Source: an uncultured Mucilaginibacter sp. (GTDB lineage Bacteria > Bacteroidota > Bacteroidia > Sphingobacteriales > Sphingobacteriaceae). From it: 64,000 nucleotides of DNA. This document shows, one piece after another, positions 1 through 9,410 of this stretch. The translations under genes and the position numbers were made by a program. The notes below the pieces were generated by a model, which searched no databases, was not told the DNA's origin, and worked only from the letters and a program-made list of their open reading frames with translations. The DNA is taken from positions 1 through 64,000 of the forward strand of contig CAITEP010000021.1 in NCBI GenBank assembly GCA_903891475.1. The letters are read 5' to 3'. Position 1 is the first letter of the stretch, and each line of letters begins with the position of its first letter.

Positions 1-3000
1 AATAGTTTTCGTTTATATGTAACAGATGATGGTAACCTTAACGCTCCTCCTTTAATTAGCAATACAGCCATTGTAAACGTATATCCCCAATTTACAAATC
101 CCACAATTACACCTGTTACTCAACAAATATTTAATAATAATGCAGCTACCATATCCGCATCTAGTTTTGCAACTGGGGGCACTGGGAGCTTTACTTACCA
201 ATGGCAAATGCTAAATAATAGCAATGGCTGGGTTCCGATTCGTAACCCTATTGTAAACCCTAATACTTTACCTGTATTAATTACTGATCCTTTAACTGCG
301 CAAACCAATAGTTTTCGTTTAGTTGCAACAGATAATGGGCAAGCTAACCCCCCTACTCCCTTAGTTAGTAATACAGCCACTGTCAACGTATATCCCCCTT
401 ATGGATTGCCTGCAATTGTACCTGTTAATCAACAAATATTTAGTAATAATAGTGCCACTATATCCGCATCCAGTTTTGCCACCGGAGGTACCGGGAGGTT
501 TACTTATCAATGGCAAACGCTAAATAGTAGCAATACTTGGGATAATTCAGGTCCACTAATTGATGAACCTACTACGCTACCTGTTTTAAATACAATTCCC
601 TTAACCGCACTATCTAATACTTTTCGTTTGGTTGCGAAAGATAAAGGGCAAGTAAATGACTTACCCTTAATTAGTAATACGGCTATAGTTACCGTATATG
701 CCCCAATTACACCCCCGACAATTATACCTATAACTCAGCAAATATTTTACAATAAATCGGCCACTATATCTGCATCTAATTTTGCTACCGGTGGCGATGG
801 GAACTTTACTTATCAATGGCAGATACTAAATAGTAGCAATAACTGGGATAACGTAGGTGACCCAATTGATAGACCTTCTAATCTACCCGTATTAACTCAA
901 AATAATTTAACTGCATTGAGCTATAGTTTTCGTTTATCTGTCATAGATAAAGGTCAAGTTAATGGCACTACCTTGTATAGTAATACAGCTATAGTAAACG
1001 TTTGGAGACAATTTGTAGTACCTACCATAACTTTTGATCCACAACCAATTTGTTATAATACTACTGCAAGTTTTGCAACACCAGCTGCTGCAACAGGTTC
1101 AGATGGTAATTATATTTATCAATGGCAAATATCAACTGATAATACACAGTGGACCAATTTAACTATTGCTCCTACAAATACTCCTCAAGGAATTACTACT
1201 CCGGCCTTAACCTTGCCAACTTATTATGTGAGATATACAGTTACCGCTGGAGAAGGCCCTTTAAGCAGTAATGTTGTAACTATTAATGTAACTCCACAAA
1301 TAGTGTCTGGTACCTTAAATTGCACCACGCTAAACATAAATGCAGGGGTAATACCGGCACCAATAACCTCAACAGCAGCACAATATGGTTGCGGAGATAA
1401 ATATTATAGATGGCAGTATTCAACAGGAGGTGCCTACAGTGATATTCAGGGAGCCACAAATGCAACGCTAACTTTTACATCGGGTGTTAATATAACTACT
1501 TCTTACATATTATATACCAGAGATAATACTGGTGAGGTAGCCAGCAAGCCAATTACAATTACGGTAAGTTCGCCACCTTGCATTTCTTACACTGGCAATC
1601 AAGGACAAGTTTTTACTTATAATGTTAAAATAACGCCATTATCAATAAATACCAATAGTAACTGTGGGTCAGTACCTGCAACAACCTATGCTACTGTAAG
1701 TACTTTTGCAGGTGGAAGTAAAACCGGATCGGCAGATGGACTTGGTTCAACCGCTTCATTTTCCTCACCATCTAGTTTAGTTGGTGATGGTGCAGGAAAT
1801 GTTTACGTTGCTGATACTTACAATGGTAAAATCAGAAAGATAGATCCTAATGGGAATGTAACTACCCTTGTTGTTACGGATAATTTTGGTAAAGTAGCCG
1901 GTTTTACAAGTCCTCAAGGGTTGGCGATAGATGGTGCCGGAAATTTATATGTTTTAGATGGTGGTCAATCTTCCGGCCTTTATTTGCTAAGAGAAATTTC
2001 ACCAACCGGAATCATTACCACCCTTAACAGCAAAGTGCCTGGAAATTTATTGGCAATCGACCCTCAAAATAACATCTATGTGGTAAAAAGCAATTCCAGC
2101 AATGTTTATAAAATAACGGCGAACGGAACCAAAATTACCACTATATCGCCTAGCGGAACCTTTAGTGGTGGTATTACTGGTATAGCGGTTGATAGGAATG
2201 GAAATTTGTTTGTAGGCGATAAAGGCCACAGACAAATAAAAGAATACCCTATCAATAATACAAATAACACATGGATCCTATTTGCGGGTAGTGGCACACA
2301 AGGAACGAGTGATGGAATAGGAAGCTCAGCCACTTTTAATTCAATAAATTCATTAACTATTAATGCCACCGGAGATATATATATTGTTGATGGAAATTTA
2401 ATAAGGATGGCTACACAAGACGCCATAGTTACAACAACCGCTGGCAATCTGGCAAATGTTTATGGCTCTGTAGATGGAGTAGGTACTGCTGCTACATTTA
2501 ATAACCCGGTTGGCATAACCATGGATACCAATGGTAACTTATATACAATTGATGGCGGTACTTATATTCGTAAAATAGTAGCGACAGGCTATACTATAAA
2601 TCCTGCGTTGCCTGCAGGCTTAGTTTTGAATAGCACTAATGGTGATATTACCGGTACGCCTGCAGTTTTATTAAACCCAAGTATAAATTATAGGGTAACA
2701 GCTTTCAACGCGGCAGGTAGTGGTCATACTGATAATTTAAATATAAGCATAAACGGTACTCCGGCAATCAACTCATTTATTCCCGCTAGCGCTACAATAG
2801 GCACTACTATAAATATTAATGGATTAGGTTTTACAGGAGCAACTGCGGTAAGCTTTGGCGGAACAAAAGCACAAAGTTTTAAGGTGATCTCCGATACGCA
2901 AATATTAGCGGTAGTTGCTGCCGGAACCAGCGGAGCAATTACTGTTACTATAGCAAGCGGTGGTACCCTAAGTATACCAGGTTTTACATATATAGCACCA

Positions 3001-5694
3001 CCAGCTATTAGTTTTACTACAGCAACACAAACTTATGCTATCAATACAACTTTAAAAACAAATCCGGTTCCAAATAATAAAGGTGGTAACATACCCCAAG
3101 CTGCTTTTGGTGCTGTTAGCACATTTGCGGGCAGTAGTACATCGGGCTTTGCCAATAATAACGGCCAAAATGCATTATTCAATGCCCCGAGTGGTTTAGT
3201 TACTGATGCAGCGGGAAATATTTATGTAGCAGATAAAAATAACAATGTAATCAGAAAGATTGCCCCAAATGGTGACGTGTCTACTTTTGCCGGTAGCGGG
3301 CAACCAAGTAATGTTGATGCATTAGGTACTGCCGCGAGTTTTGTAAGTCTGAATGCCATTTGTATTGATAAAGCAGGAAATTTATATGTGATTGATTATT
3401 TCTCGGGTGGTGCCTTCTATGTTTTACGGAAAATAACACCAAATGGTAATGTAACAACTTTAAGGAAATGCTATAGCAGTTCAATAGCCATAGATGCCCA
3501 AAATAACATATATGTTGCAGGCGATACCTATGGTAATGTACAAAAGATAACTGCGGCAGGTCAGGTAAGTGTTATAACCGGAAATGGTAATTTTAATGTT
3601 AACCCGAATACGGGTAATGGTCCTACTGGCTTAGCAGTTGATAATAAAGGTAACCTATTTGCGGCCGATGCCGGGAATAATCAAGTTAAAGAGCTGCCAG
3701 TTGGAAGTAGTACTTGGAAGGTATTTGCGGGAACAGGGCAACCAGGTGCGGCTGATGGTGCCGGTGTAACGGCCACCTTTAACAACCCATACTCAATAAC
3801 TACCGATGCGGTTGGTAATGTATATGTGGCCGACCAAAATAATTTTAGTATCAGAATGATTAGCCCGCTTGGGGTTGTAAGCACAATTGCAGGTAATGCC
3901 CAACGATCTTATGCTGATGGTATAGGTAATCTGGCTAGTTTTATTGCCCCTTCGGGTATTACTGCTGATGGTAATGGCAATTTATATACCATAGATAACA
4001 CAAATATTATACGCAAAATAGTAGCTACAGGCTTTAAGGTTAGTCCGGCACTAATAGCCGGGCTCAATTTTGATGGTACAACAGGCACCATAAGCGGCGC
4101 GCCAACAGCTTTAAGCACAGGAAGCGTTTTTACCGTTACAGGGTATAATGTAGCTGGTGCTAGCGCCACAAACATAACCATAAAGGTAAATCAGGTTGCC
4201 GCTCCTGTTATTAAATATACGCCTCTGCCATTCTATACTCAAAACGTACAACTTACGCCATCTTTATCGCCGGTAACCTCTGGTGGTGCAATTCCGGCTA
4301 ACATCTACAGCCTGGTAAGCACCTACGCAACCGGTGGTACATCAGGTTTATTTAGTGGCCCTGCCGGGATAGCTATCGATTCAAAGGGAAATACCTTTAT
4401 ATCAGATTTTGGAAAACATACTATTTGGAAAATTAACACCACTGGAGTTATTTCCTTATTTGCAGGTAATCAAAACTTCCAATTTGGTAATTACGATGGC
4501 AATGGCACTAATGCAAGCTTTTATGGCCCTGCAGGGTTAGCAGTAGATGCAGCCGATAATATTTATGTAGCTGATTATTATAACAATGCGATTAGAAAAA
4601 TAAGCCAAAATGGCGATGTTGTTACCATAGCAGGTAACTCCGGTCAGGGTAGTGCCGACGGATTAGGGACGGCAGCCACATTTTATGGCCCTGCTGATTT
4701 AAAGTTTGACAATGCCGGCATTTTATATGTTGCCGATATGAACAACAATCTGATTCGTAAAATAGACAAAACGTTTAATGTTACCACTTTTGCTGGTGGG
4801 TCAGGATCCGCTATTGCTTTTAATTTGCCACATGGCTTGGCGGTTGATAAAAACAAAAATATTTATGTTGCTGATTTTAACAATAACGCGATTCGTAAAA
4901 TTGATGTCAACGGAATTGTAACAAATTATGCCGGAAAGCCAGGGGCAGGTGCCTTGAATGGAGACAGAAGTGTAGCTACTTTTAACCAACCAGCTGGTTT
5001 GGCAATTGACCCAAGTGGTAATTTAATTATTACCGATTATAGTAACAATGCAATCAGGTTAATTAATACAACAACAGGCGCGGTTTCAACCTTAGCAGGT
5101 ATTCCAGGTACTCCTGGCGCTACAAATGGCATAGGAACAGGAGCTACTTTTTATGGGCCTAATGAAGCAGCTACCGATGCGGCAGGAAATGTGTATATAA
5201 CGGATTCCGCCAATGGATTGATACGCAAAATAAACCTAACCGGATTTACAATTAACGATGCTTTGCCCGCTGGCTTAAGTTTTGATGGCCTTACAGGAAC
5301 TATTAGTGGCACGCCTACTGTTGTTATAACTAAAAATTATACAGTTACGGGTTATAATTCAGCGGGAAGTAGTTCAAGTACATTTAAAATTACTATAAAT
5401 AAAGCAACCGCGAAAACTGCCGCCCTTTTTGATGAACTAGAAGAACCAACGGTAAACACTAGTCCATACCCAATGCCATTTACAAGCACCCTTAATATAA
5501 ACCTAGGCGATGCAGAAATTGCAGATTTAATTGTTAAAATATTTGATACCAGAACGGGTAACCAAGTTTATTTTAAGGAGTTTACAAATCAAGTTGGGGT
5601 ATTAGAGTTAGATGCATCGAACCTAAACAAAGGCGTGTATTCATTGCACTTAGTTTACAACAACCAACACAAAATATATAAGGTTTTTAAATAA
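1..5694 (+). CDS. Giant secreted Ig-like/NHL-repeat protein with T9SS sorting tail (5' end outside window)
   Basis: The frame is open from base 1, so this is the 3' part of a larger gene and the start is not visible. The first ~1.0 kb encodes near-identical ~102-aa Ig-like units, each with a TQQIF-like start and a FTYQWQ core. A Cys-containing Ig-like stretch follows. Then come three NHL-type beta-propeller blocks (about 1690-2600, 3100-4030 and 4310-5240) built from units such as DGAGNVYVADTYNGKIRKI. They are separated by putative-Ig (He_PIG-like, LPAGL...GTISGTP) modules and one IPT/TIG-like domain (about 2760-3000). The last ~80 residues (NTSPYPMPFTSTLNINL to YKVFK) look like a type IX secretion C-terminal sorting domain. 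I infer an outer-membrane-attached or released surface protein. No catalytic motif was recognised, so adhesin or glycan binding is only a guess. Confidence 0.85.
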   Translation, partial: NSFRLYVTDDGNLNAPPLISNTAIVNVYPQFTNPTITPVTQQIFNNNAATISASSFATGGTGSFTYQWQMLNNSNGWVPIRNPIVNPNTLPVLITDPLTAQTNSFRLVATDNGQANPPTPLVSNTATVNVYPPYGLPAIVPVNQQIFSNNSATISASSFATGGTGRFTYQWQTLNSSNTWDNSGPLIDEPTTLPVLNTIPLTALSNTFRLVAKDKGQVNDLPLISNTAIVTVYAPITPPTIIPITQQIFYNKSATISASNFATGGDGNFTYQWQILNSSNNWDNVGDPIDRPSNLPVLTQNNLTALSYSFRLSVIDKGQVNGTTLYSNTAIVNVWRQFVVPTITFDPQPICYNTTASFATPAAATGSDGNYIYQWQISTDNTQWTNLTIAPTNTPQGITTPALTLPTYYVRYTVTAGEGPLSSNVVTINVTPQIVSGTLNCTTLNINAGVIPAPITSTAAQYGCGDKYYRWQYSTGGAYSDIQGATNATLTFTSGVNITTSYILYTRDNTGEVASKPITITVSSPPCISYTGNQGQVFTYNVKITPLSINTNSNCGSVPATTYATVSTFAGGSKTGSADGLGSTASFSSPSSLVGDGAGNVYVADTYNGKIRKIDPNGNVTTLVVTDNFGKVAGFTSPQGLAIDGAGNLYVLDGGQSSGLYLLREISPTGIITTLNSKVPGNLLAIDPQNNIYVVKSNSSNVYKITANGTKITTISPSGTFSGGITGIAVDRNGNLFVGDKGHRQIKEYPINNTNNTWILFAGSGTQGTSDGIGSSATFNSINSLTINATGDIYIVDGNLIRMATQDAIVTTTAGNLANVYGSVDGVGTAATFNNPVGITMDTNGNLYTIDGGTYIRKIVATGYTINPALPAGLVLNSTNGDITGTPAVLLNPSINYRVTAFNAAGSGHTDNLNISINGTPAINSFIPASATIGTTININGLGFTGATAVSFGGTKAQSFKVISDTQILAVVAAGTSGAITVTIASGGTLSIPGFTYIAPPAISFTTATQTYAINTTLKTNPVPNNKGGNIPQAAFGAVSTFAGSSTSGFANNNGQNALFNAPSGLVTDAAGNIYVADKNNNVIRKIAPNGDVSTFAGSGQPSNVDALGTAASFVSLNAICIDKAGNLYVIDYFSGGAFYVLRKITPNGNVTTLRKCYSSSIAIDAQNNIYVAGDTYGNVQKITAAGQVSVITGNGNFNVNPNTGNGPTGLAVDNKGNLFAADAGNNQVKELPVGSSTWKVFAGTGQPGAADGAGVTATFNNPYSITTDAVGNVYVADQNNFSIRMISPLGVVSTIAGNAQRSYADGIGNLASFIAPSGITADGNGNLYTIDNTNIIRKIVATGFKVSPALIAGLNFDGTTGTISGAPTALSTGSVFTVTGYNVAGASATNITIKVNQVAAPVIKYTPLPFYTQNVQLTPSLSPVTSGGAIPANIYSLVSTYATGGTSGLFSGPAGIAIDSKGNTFISDFGKHTIWKINTTGVISLFAGNQNFQFGNYDGNGTNASFYGPAGLAVDAADNIYVADYYNNAIRKISQNGDVVTIAGNSGQGSADGLGTAATFYGPADLKFDNAGILYVADMNNNLIRKIDKTFNVTTFAGGSGSAIAFNLPHGLAVDKNKNIYVADFNNNAIRKIDVNGIVTNYAGKPGAGALNGDRSVATFNQPAGLAIDPSGNLIITDYSNNAIRLINTTTGAVSTLAGIPGTPGATNGIGTGATFYGPNEAATDAAGNVYITDSANGLIRKINLTGFTINDALPAGLSFDGLTGTISGTPTVVITKNYTVTGYNSAGSSSSTFKITINKATAKTAALFDELEEPTVNTSPYPMPFTSTLNINLGDAEIADLIVKIFDTRTGNQVYFKEFTNQVGVLELDASNLNKGVYSLHLVYNNQHKIYKVFK
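112..1026 (+). repeat. In-gene tandem repeats of about 306 bp
   Basis: Units begin near 112, 418 and 724 with TPVTQQIF, VPVNQQIF and IPITQQIF, a spacing of 306 bp (102 codons). A further partial unit lies before base 112 and a diverged one starts near 1027. The nucleotide sequences stay close over long stretches (for example the atatccgcatc and cttaccaatggcaaa segments), so the units expanded recently or are being homogenised. Confidence 0.85.
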
Positions 5695-5724
5695 CAGGTT
5701 ATTATAATTACCAATAAACCAATG

Positions 5725-5770
5725 GCCGGTAGCTAAGCGATAAAACGCTAAAGCTACCGGCTATTTTTTT
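5725..5770 (+). terminator. Rho-independent terminator after the surface protein gene
   Basis: GCCGGTAGCT (5725-5734) pairs exactly with AGCTACCGGC (5752-5761), with an inner AGCG/CGCT extension, and is followed by a run of T from 5764. It lies 30 bp after the stop codon of the surface protein gene. Confidence 0.85.
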
Positions 5771-5802
5771 GGCCGTAGAATTTTTTCTATTTTAGGGGCT
5801 TT

Positions 5803-7131
5803 ATGGCGGAGAAAAATAATAAAAAAACCATATGGTCATGGTGTATGTTTGATTGGGCAAACCAATCGTACAATATGGTGATTACCTCTACCATTTTCCC
5901 GGCCTATTATGTGGCGGTTACCGCTAACCCAAAAAATGGGAACATGGTTATGTTTTTTGGTCATCCATTTATCAATACGGTTTTGTCAACTTATATATTG
6001 GGGTTGTCATATCTCATTATTGTAGCCATATTGCCTATTTTAACCTCCATAGCCGATTACAAGGGCAATAAAAAAGCCTATCTGCAACTATTTACCTGGA
6101 TAGGTAGTTTGGCTTGCGCGGGGTTGTTCTTTTTTAAGCCCAATAGTACGCTGGAAATCCCGATGATTTGCTTCGGACTGGCCTCGGTAGGTTATTGCGG
6201 TGGCTTTGTGTTTTACAACTCCTACCTTCCCCAAATTGCCTCGCCCGACCAGCAAGATGCCGTAAGTGCCAAAGGTTTTATTTATGGCTATGTGGGTAGT
6301 ATTGTGGTGCAATTACTTTGTTTCGCGGTGGTGCTTTCGCCCAAAACTTTTGGCATTGTGAGTGATGATTTGCCCGCACGCATTTCCTTTATGGTGGTGT
6401 TTTTTTGGTGGATTGGTTTTTCTATCATCCCCTTCAAATTATTACCCAAAGGCGAGCCCAATATTGGTCCGCATAATTACAATGTATTAACTGGTGGGTT
6501 TAAAGAATTGGCAAAAGTATTTAGCAAAGTGCGCCAAATGCCCTTGTTAAAGCGTTTTTTGCTGGCCTTCTTTTTTTATTCGGTTGGGGTGCAAACCATT
6601 TTGCTGGTAGCAGCCAACTTTGCCGCGAAGGAATTGCACATGCCCGATGATGCTTTAATTATCACCATCTTAATTATCAGCTTGGTGGCAGTTATAGGTG
6701 CGCTAATTACCTCCAAATCATCGGCCAGGTTTGGTAATGTGAAGACATTAATAGGATTGGTTGCTGTTTGGACAGCGGTATGTTGCTGTGTTTTTTTTAT
6801 CACTAATGCCAATCAGTTTTATGTAGCCGCGGTAGTGGTTGGCATTGTGATGGGTGGCGTTCAATCTTTATCCCGATCAACCTATTCAAAATACCTGCCC
6901 GAAAACATACCCGATACCGCCTCTTATTTTAGCTTTTATGATGTGACCGAAAAACTATCCATTGTGGTTGGCTTGTTTTGCTTTGGTTTTGTGGAGGCGG
7001 CAACACACGAAATGCGGTATTCCGCGCTGGCACTCGATTGCTTTTTTGCACTCGGGCTAATTTTACTAATAGCCTTGATGCTGGCAGAGCGTAAAATAGC
7101 CACAGCCAAATCAATCAAGCTTACTGAATAA
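5803..7131 (+). CDS. MFS transporter, UMF1/Atg22-like family
   Basis: A 442-aa polytopic membrane protein with about 12 hydrophobic segments. The N-terminus WSWCMFDWANQSYNMVI, with FDWANS-like residues at the start of the first membrane helix, is characteristic of the UMF1 (unknown major facilitator 1)/Atg22-like branch. A second hallmark is the loop GGVQSLSRSTYSKYLPE in the C-terminal half. Substrate is unknown; eukaryotic Atg22 exports amino acids from vacuoles, but that role cannot be transferred safely. The gene stands alone between a terminator upstream and a convergent neighbour downstream. The start is the first ATG, 33 bp after the terminator T run. Confidence 0.85.
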   Translation: MAEKNNKKTIWSWCMFDWANQSYNMVITSTIFPAYYVAVTANPKNGNMVMFFGHPFINTVLSTYILGLSYLIIVAILPILTSIADYKGNKKAYLQLFTWIGSLACAGLFFFKPNSTLEIPMICFGLASVGYCGGFVFYNSYLPQIASPDQQDAVSAKGFIYGYVGSIVVQLLCFAVVLSPKTFGIVSDDLPARISFMVVFFWWIGFSIIPFKLLPKGEPNIGPHNYNVLTGGFKELAKVFSKVRQMPLLKRFLLAFFFYSVGVQTILLVAANFAAKELHMPDDALIITILIISLVAVIGALITSKSSARFGNVKTLIGLVAVWTAVCCCVFFITNANQFYVAAVVVGIVMGGVQSLSRSTYSKYLPENIPDTASYFSFYDVTEKLSIVVGLFCFGFVEAATHEMRYSALALDCFFALGLILLIALMLAERKIATAKSIKLTE

Positions 7132-7140
7132 AAATCGCCA

Positions 7141-7175
7141 TAAAAAAACCGGATCATTATTAAATGACCCGGTTA
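7141..7175 (-). terminator. Terminator of the ferredoxin/NrfD unit
   Basis: Inverted repeat AACCGG-a-TCAT / ATGA-c-CCGGTT with a T run on the minus strand (the aaaaaaa at 7142-7148 on plus). It ends the minus-strand operon that finishes at 7195 and may also stop plus-strand transcripts arriving from the MFS gene. Confidence 0.75.
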
Positions 7176-7194
7176 ACCGAAACACAATAAACAC

Positions 7195-8076
7195 TTACTC
7201 CAATTCTTTTCCTAGTTTTCTGATTTTAAAAATATTCAACACCAGTTTTATCAAGGTAAACCAAACCGCGACTATAATTGAAAGCGATATAAACAATAAC
7301 CATATAGGCGCTTTATTTCCGGTGGCAAACAAGGTGCGCTTGTCGAAATCATTTACCGGTGTAAATTTAGCTCCCCAAGGAACCACCTTCTCTATAGTTA
7401 GGTTACCATACTGATCATTGTCTACCACTTTGGCAACCAAGGTAATATTGCCTTTAGCATCTCCGGGTATGGTATCTCTTTTAAAATCGGCGCTAGCTTT
7501 CCCGGTCGAGTCGGTAGCAAAGGTGGCGGTTTCATTTACATTCAGGTCGCCACCTAAACGCTTCACAGCAATCACCACATCTACCCCTTTAACTGGTTCC
7601 CAGATATTGGTTTTCATTTCTAAAAAGGTAGCGGTAATTTTTTTATCGTTGCTGGCATCTATCAATATTTTGGCTTTGCCAACGGTTAAATCGCCGGTAG
7701 TGGCATCATATTTTTTGTTGCCTGCGAATGTGGCTAAAAAACTATGCTTTACCGAAGTGTTCCACTCATTTTTCAGGGTTGATGGTATCAGGGCAGTTGC
7801 CTCACCTCGTTCGTTGGTAACAACATTGGCTATCAGAGTGCCCGCTGAGTCTTTATTTAAATTCAGTTTGATGGGTATTCCGGCTACGTTTTTGAATTTA
7901 CCATCTACCTTGGTCTTCACTTTCACTAACAGGTATGGAACCTTATTGTTATCATTATAAAAATTTATGGCGATGCTTAATGTTGCCTTTTCTACCGTTA
8001 CTGCCATGCTTTTTAATGATGACAGCATCAGTACAATGGCAAAAAATGCGGTGAAATATCTTTGCAATGTTTTCAT
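7195..8076 (-). CDS. Membrane-anchored periplasmic protein with Ig-like domains, last gene of the redox unit
   Basis: A 293-aa protein not recognised as a named family. It has an N-terminal signal peptide (MKTLQRYFTAFFAIVLMLSS), two to three beta-rich Ig/CNA-B-like segments (GIPIKLNLNKDSAGTL...TNERGEATALIPS and VDVVIAVKRLGG...TDSTGKASADF), and one C-terminal membrane helix (APIWLLFISLSIIVAVWF) followed by a short basic tail. The bulk is therefore predicted to be periplasmic. It begins 1 bp after the NrfD-like gene, so translation is probably coupled. I infer an accessory or scaffold subunit of the ferredoxin/NrfD complex. There is no cofactor motif. Confidence 0.6.
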   Translation of the reverse strand: MKTLQRYFTAFFAIVLMLSSLKSMAVTVEKATLSIAINFYNDNNKVPYLLVKVKTKVDGKFKNVAGIPIKLNLNKDSAGTLIANVVTNERGEATALIPSTLKNEWNTSVKHSFLATFAGNKKYDATTGDLTVGKAKILIDASNDKKITATFLEMKTNIWEPVKGVDVVIAVKRLGGDLNVNETATFATDSTGKASADFKRDTIPGDAKGNITLVAKVVDNDQYGNLTIEKVVPWGAKFTPVNDFDKRTLFATGNKAPIWLLFISLSIIVAVWFTLIKLVLNIFKIRKLGKELE

Positions 8077-8077
8077 A

Positions 8078-9394
8078 TTATTTTATATGGTGATAATGGT
8101 GTTGTTCAACTATGGTTTCTTCTATCGGGATAATCGGGAATATCCTTGCTAGCAAAGTAATTACCAGCATGGTACCTGCCAATGAGCCTAAAGTAATGGC
8201 CCATTCTTCCCAACTAGGGAAATAGTGGTGATAACTTTCGGGTACATCGTGCATGGGCATAAAAGGGTGCAATAGGGTAGGGGTAACTATTAAATACCGT
8301 TTAAACCAGGCACCTACCACCACCATGATACCGATAATAAACATAGGCAAAGGTTTACGTCCTTTTTTGAATAATAGTACAATAACAGGTATAATAATTC
8401 CGGTTAAAATGGCAAACCAAAATATAGGAGCAAAGGAGCCCGAAAACAAATCGTTCAAATACCCTGCTTCCGATTCTTTCATTTTAAAGAAAGGGGTTAA
8501 AAACTCGTTTACGTTAAAATAGAGGTATAACAAACATAACAGTACCAATATCCTGCCCATTTTATCGAAGTGATCCTCGGTAATATATTTTTCCAGATGG
8601 TACCATTTTCTGAAAATATACATGGCTACCACAACGCTACCTGCGCCTACTAAAAATGCGCCCGCTATAAAATAAGCGCCAAAGTTAGTACTATCCCAAC
8701 CCGGGCGATAAGTGGTAGCAAACAGCCATGAGGTAACCGTGTGTATGGTAAAGGCCACTGGTATGATGGCGATACATAGTACATTGATGGCACTTTTACT
8801 CAACAGATATTGCTTGTGGGTACCTTTCCAAAAGGAGCCTATATAGGTATAGAATTTATGTAGCCCCGGACTTGTTTTTTCCTTAAAGTGGATCAGGATT
8901 TTTAAATCGGGCAATAATGGGTAATAGAGTAATAGCAAGCTGATGAAAAAGTAAGTGGTTATTACTATTACATCCCAAATGATGGGGGATTGTATACGCC
9001 CGTGCAAGATTAAAAAATAAAACCTTTCGGGACTACCCATATCCACAATAATAATGATAGAGGCAAATATGATGCCCGCCACCGCTATCATTTCGGCAAT
9101 GCGGGTTAGGGGAGCGCCCCACTTTACCCCGGCAAGCCTGAAAATGGCCGTAATTAAGGAGCCCACCAAACTAATGGCTACAAAAAACACGAAGTTTGAA
9201 ATATAGATTCCCCACGATACATAATCGCGCATATTGGTTACCGCCAGGCCATAGCGTAACTGCCTGTAATAGGCAAACACACCCACCGCGCAAATAGTTA
9301 GCAGGATGCCTACCCAAATTTTACCCGCCTTGCCAAATTTTTGGGGCAGGAGGTCTTGTATGATTTTATCGTCGCTAATTGTTGAAGTTTCCAC
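8078..9394 (-). CDS. NrfD/PsrC-family integral membrane subunit (quinone-interacting)
   Basis: A 438-aa protein with roughly ten membrane helices. Conserved NrfD/PsrC/ActC features include RDYVSWGIYISNFVFFV in helix 2, DMGSPERFYF after helix 3, a FTIHTVTSWLFA segment in the middle, and PSWEEWAITLGSLAG before the last helix. Members of this family pass electrons between menaquinone and a periplasmic Fe-S subunit in DMSO/polysulfide/nitrite reductases and in alternative complex III. It follows the ferredoxin gene by 16 bp. No molybdopterin catalytic subunit is encoded in this window, so the terminal partner is unknown. A His-rich C-terminus (EQHHYHHIK) is unusual and might bind metal. Confidence 0.85.
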   Translation of the reverse strand: METSTISDDKIIQDLLPQKFGKAGKIWVGILLTICAVGVFAYYRQLRYGLAVTNMRDYVSWGIYISNFVFFVAISLVGSLITAIFRLAGVKWGAPLTRIAEMIAVAGIIFASIIIIVDMGSPERFYFLILHGRIQSPIIWDVIVITTYFFISLLLLYYPLLPDLKILIHFKEKTSPGLHKFYTYIGSFWKGTHKQYLLSKSAINVLCIAIIPVAFTIHTVTSWLFATTYRPGWDSTNFGAYFIAGAFLVGAGSVVVAMYIFRKWYHLEKYITEDHFDKMGRILVLLCLLYLYFNVNEFLTPFFKMKESEAGYLNDLFSGSFAPIFWFAILTGIIIPVIVLLFKKGRKPLPMFIIGIMVVVGAWFKRYLIVTPTLLHPFMPMHDVPESYHHYFPSWEEWAITLGSLAGTMLVITLLARIFPIIPIEETIVEQHHYHHIK

Positions 9395-9410
9395 CTTAGT
9401 TTAATTTAGG

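Noticed and set aside
7418-7960. 180-codon plus-strand frame opposite the Ig-like membrane protein
   Set aside because: Antisense shadow of a gene with signal peptide, membrane helix and operon context on the minus strand.
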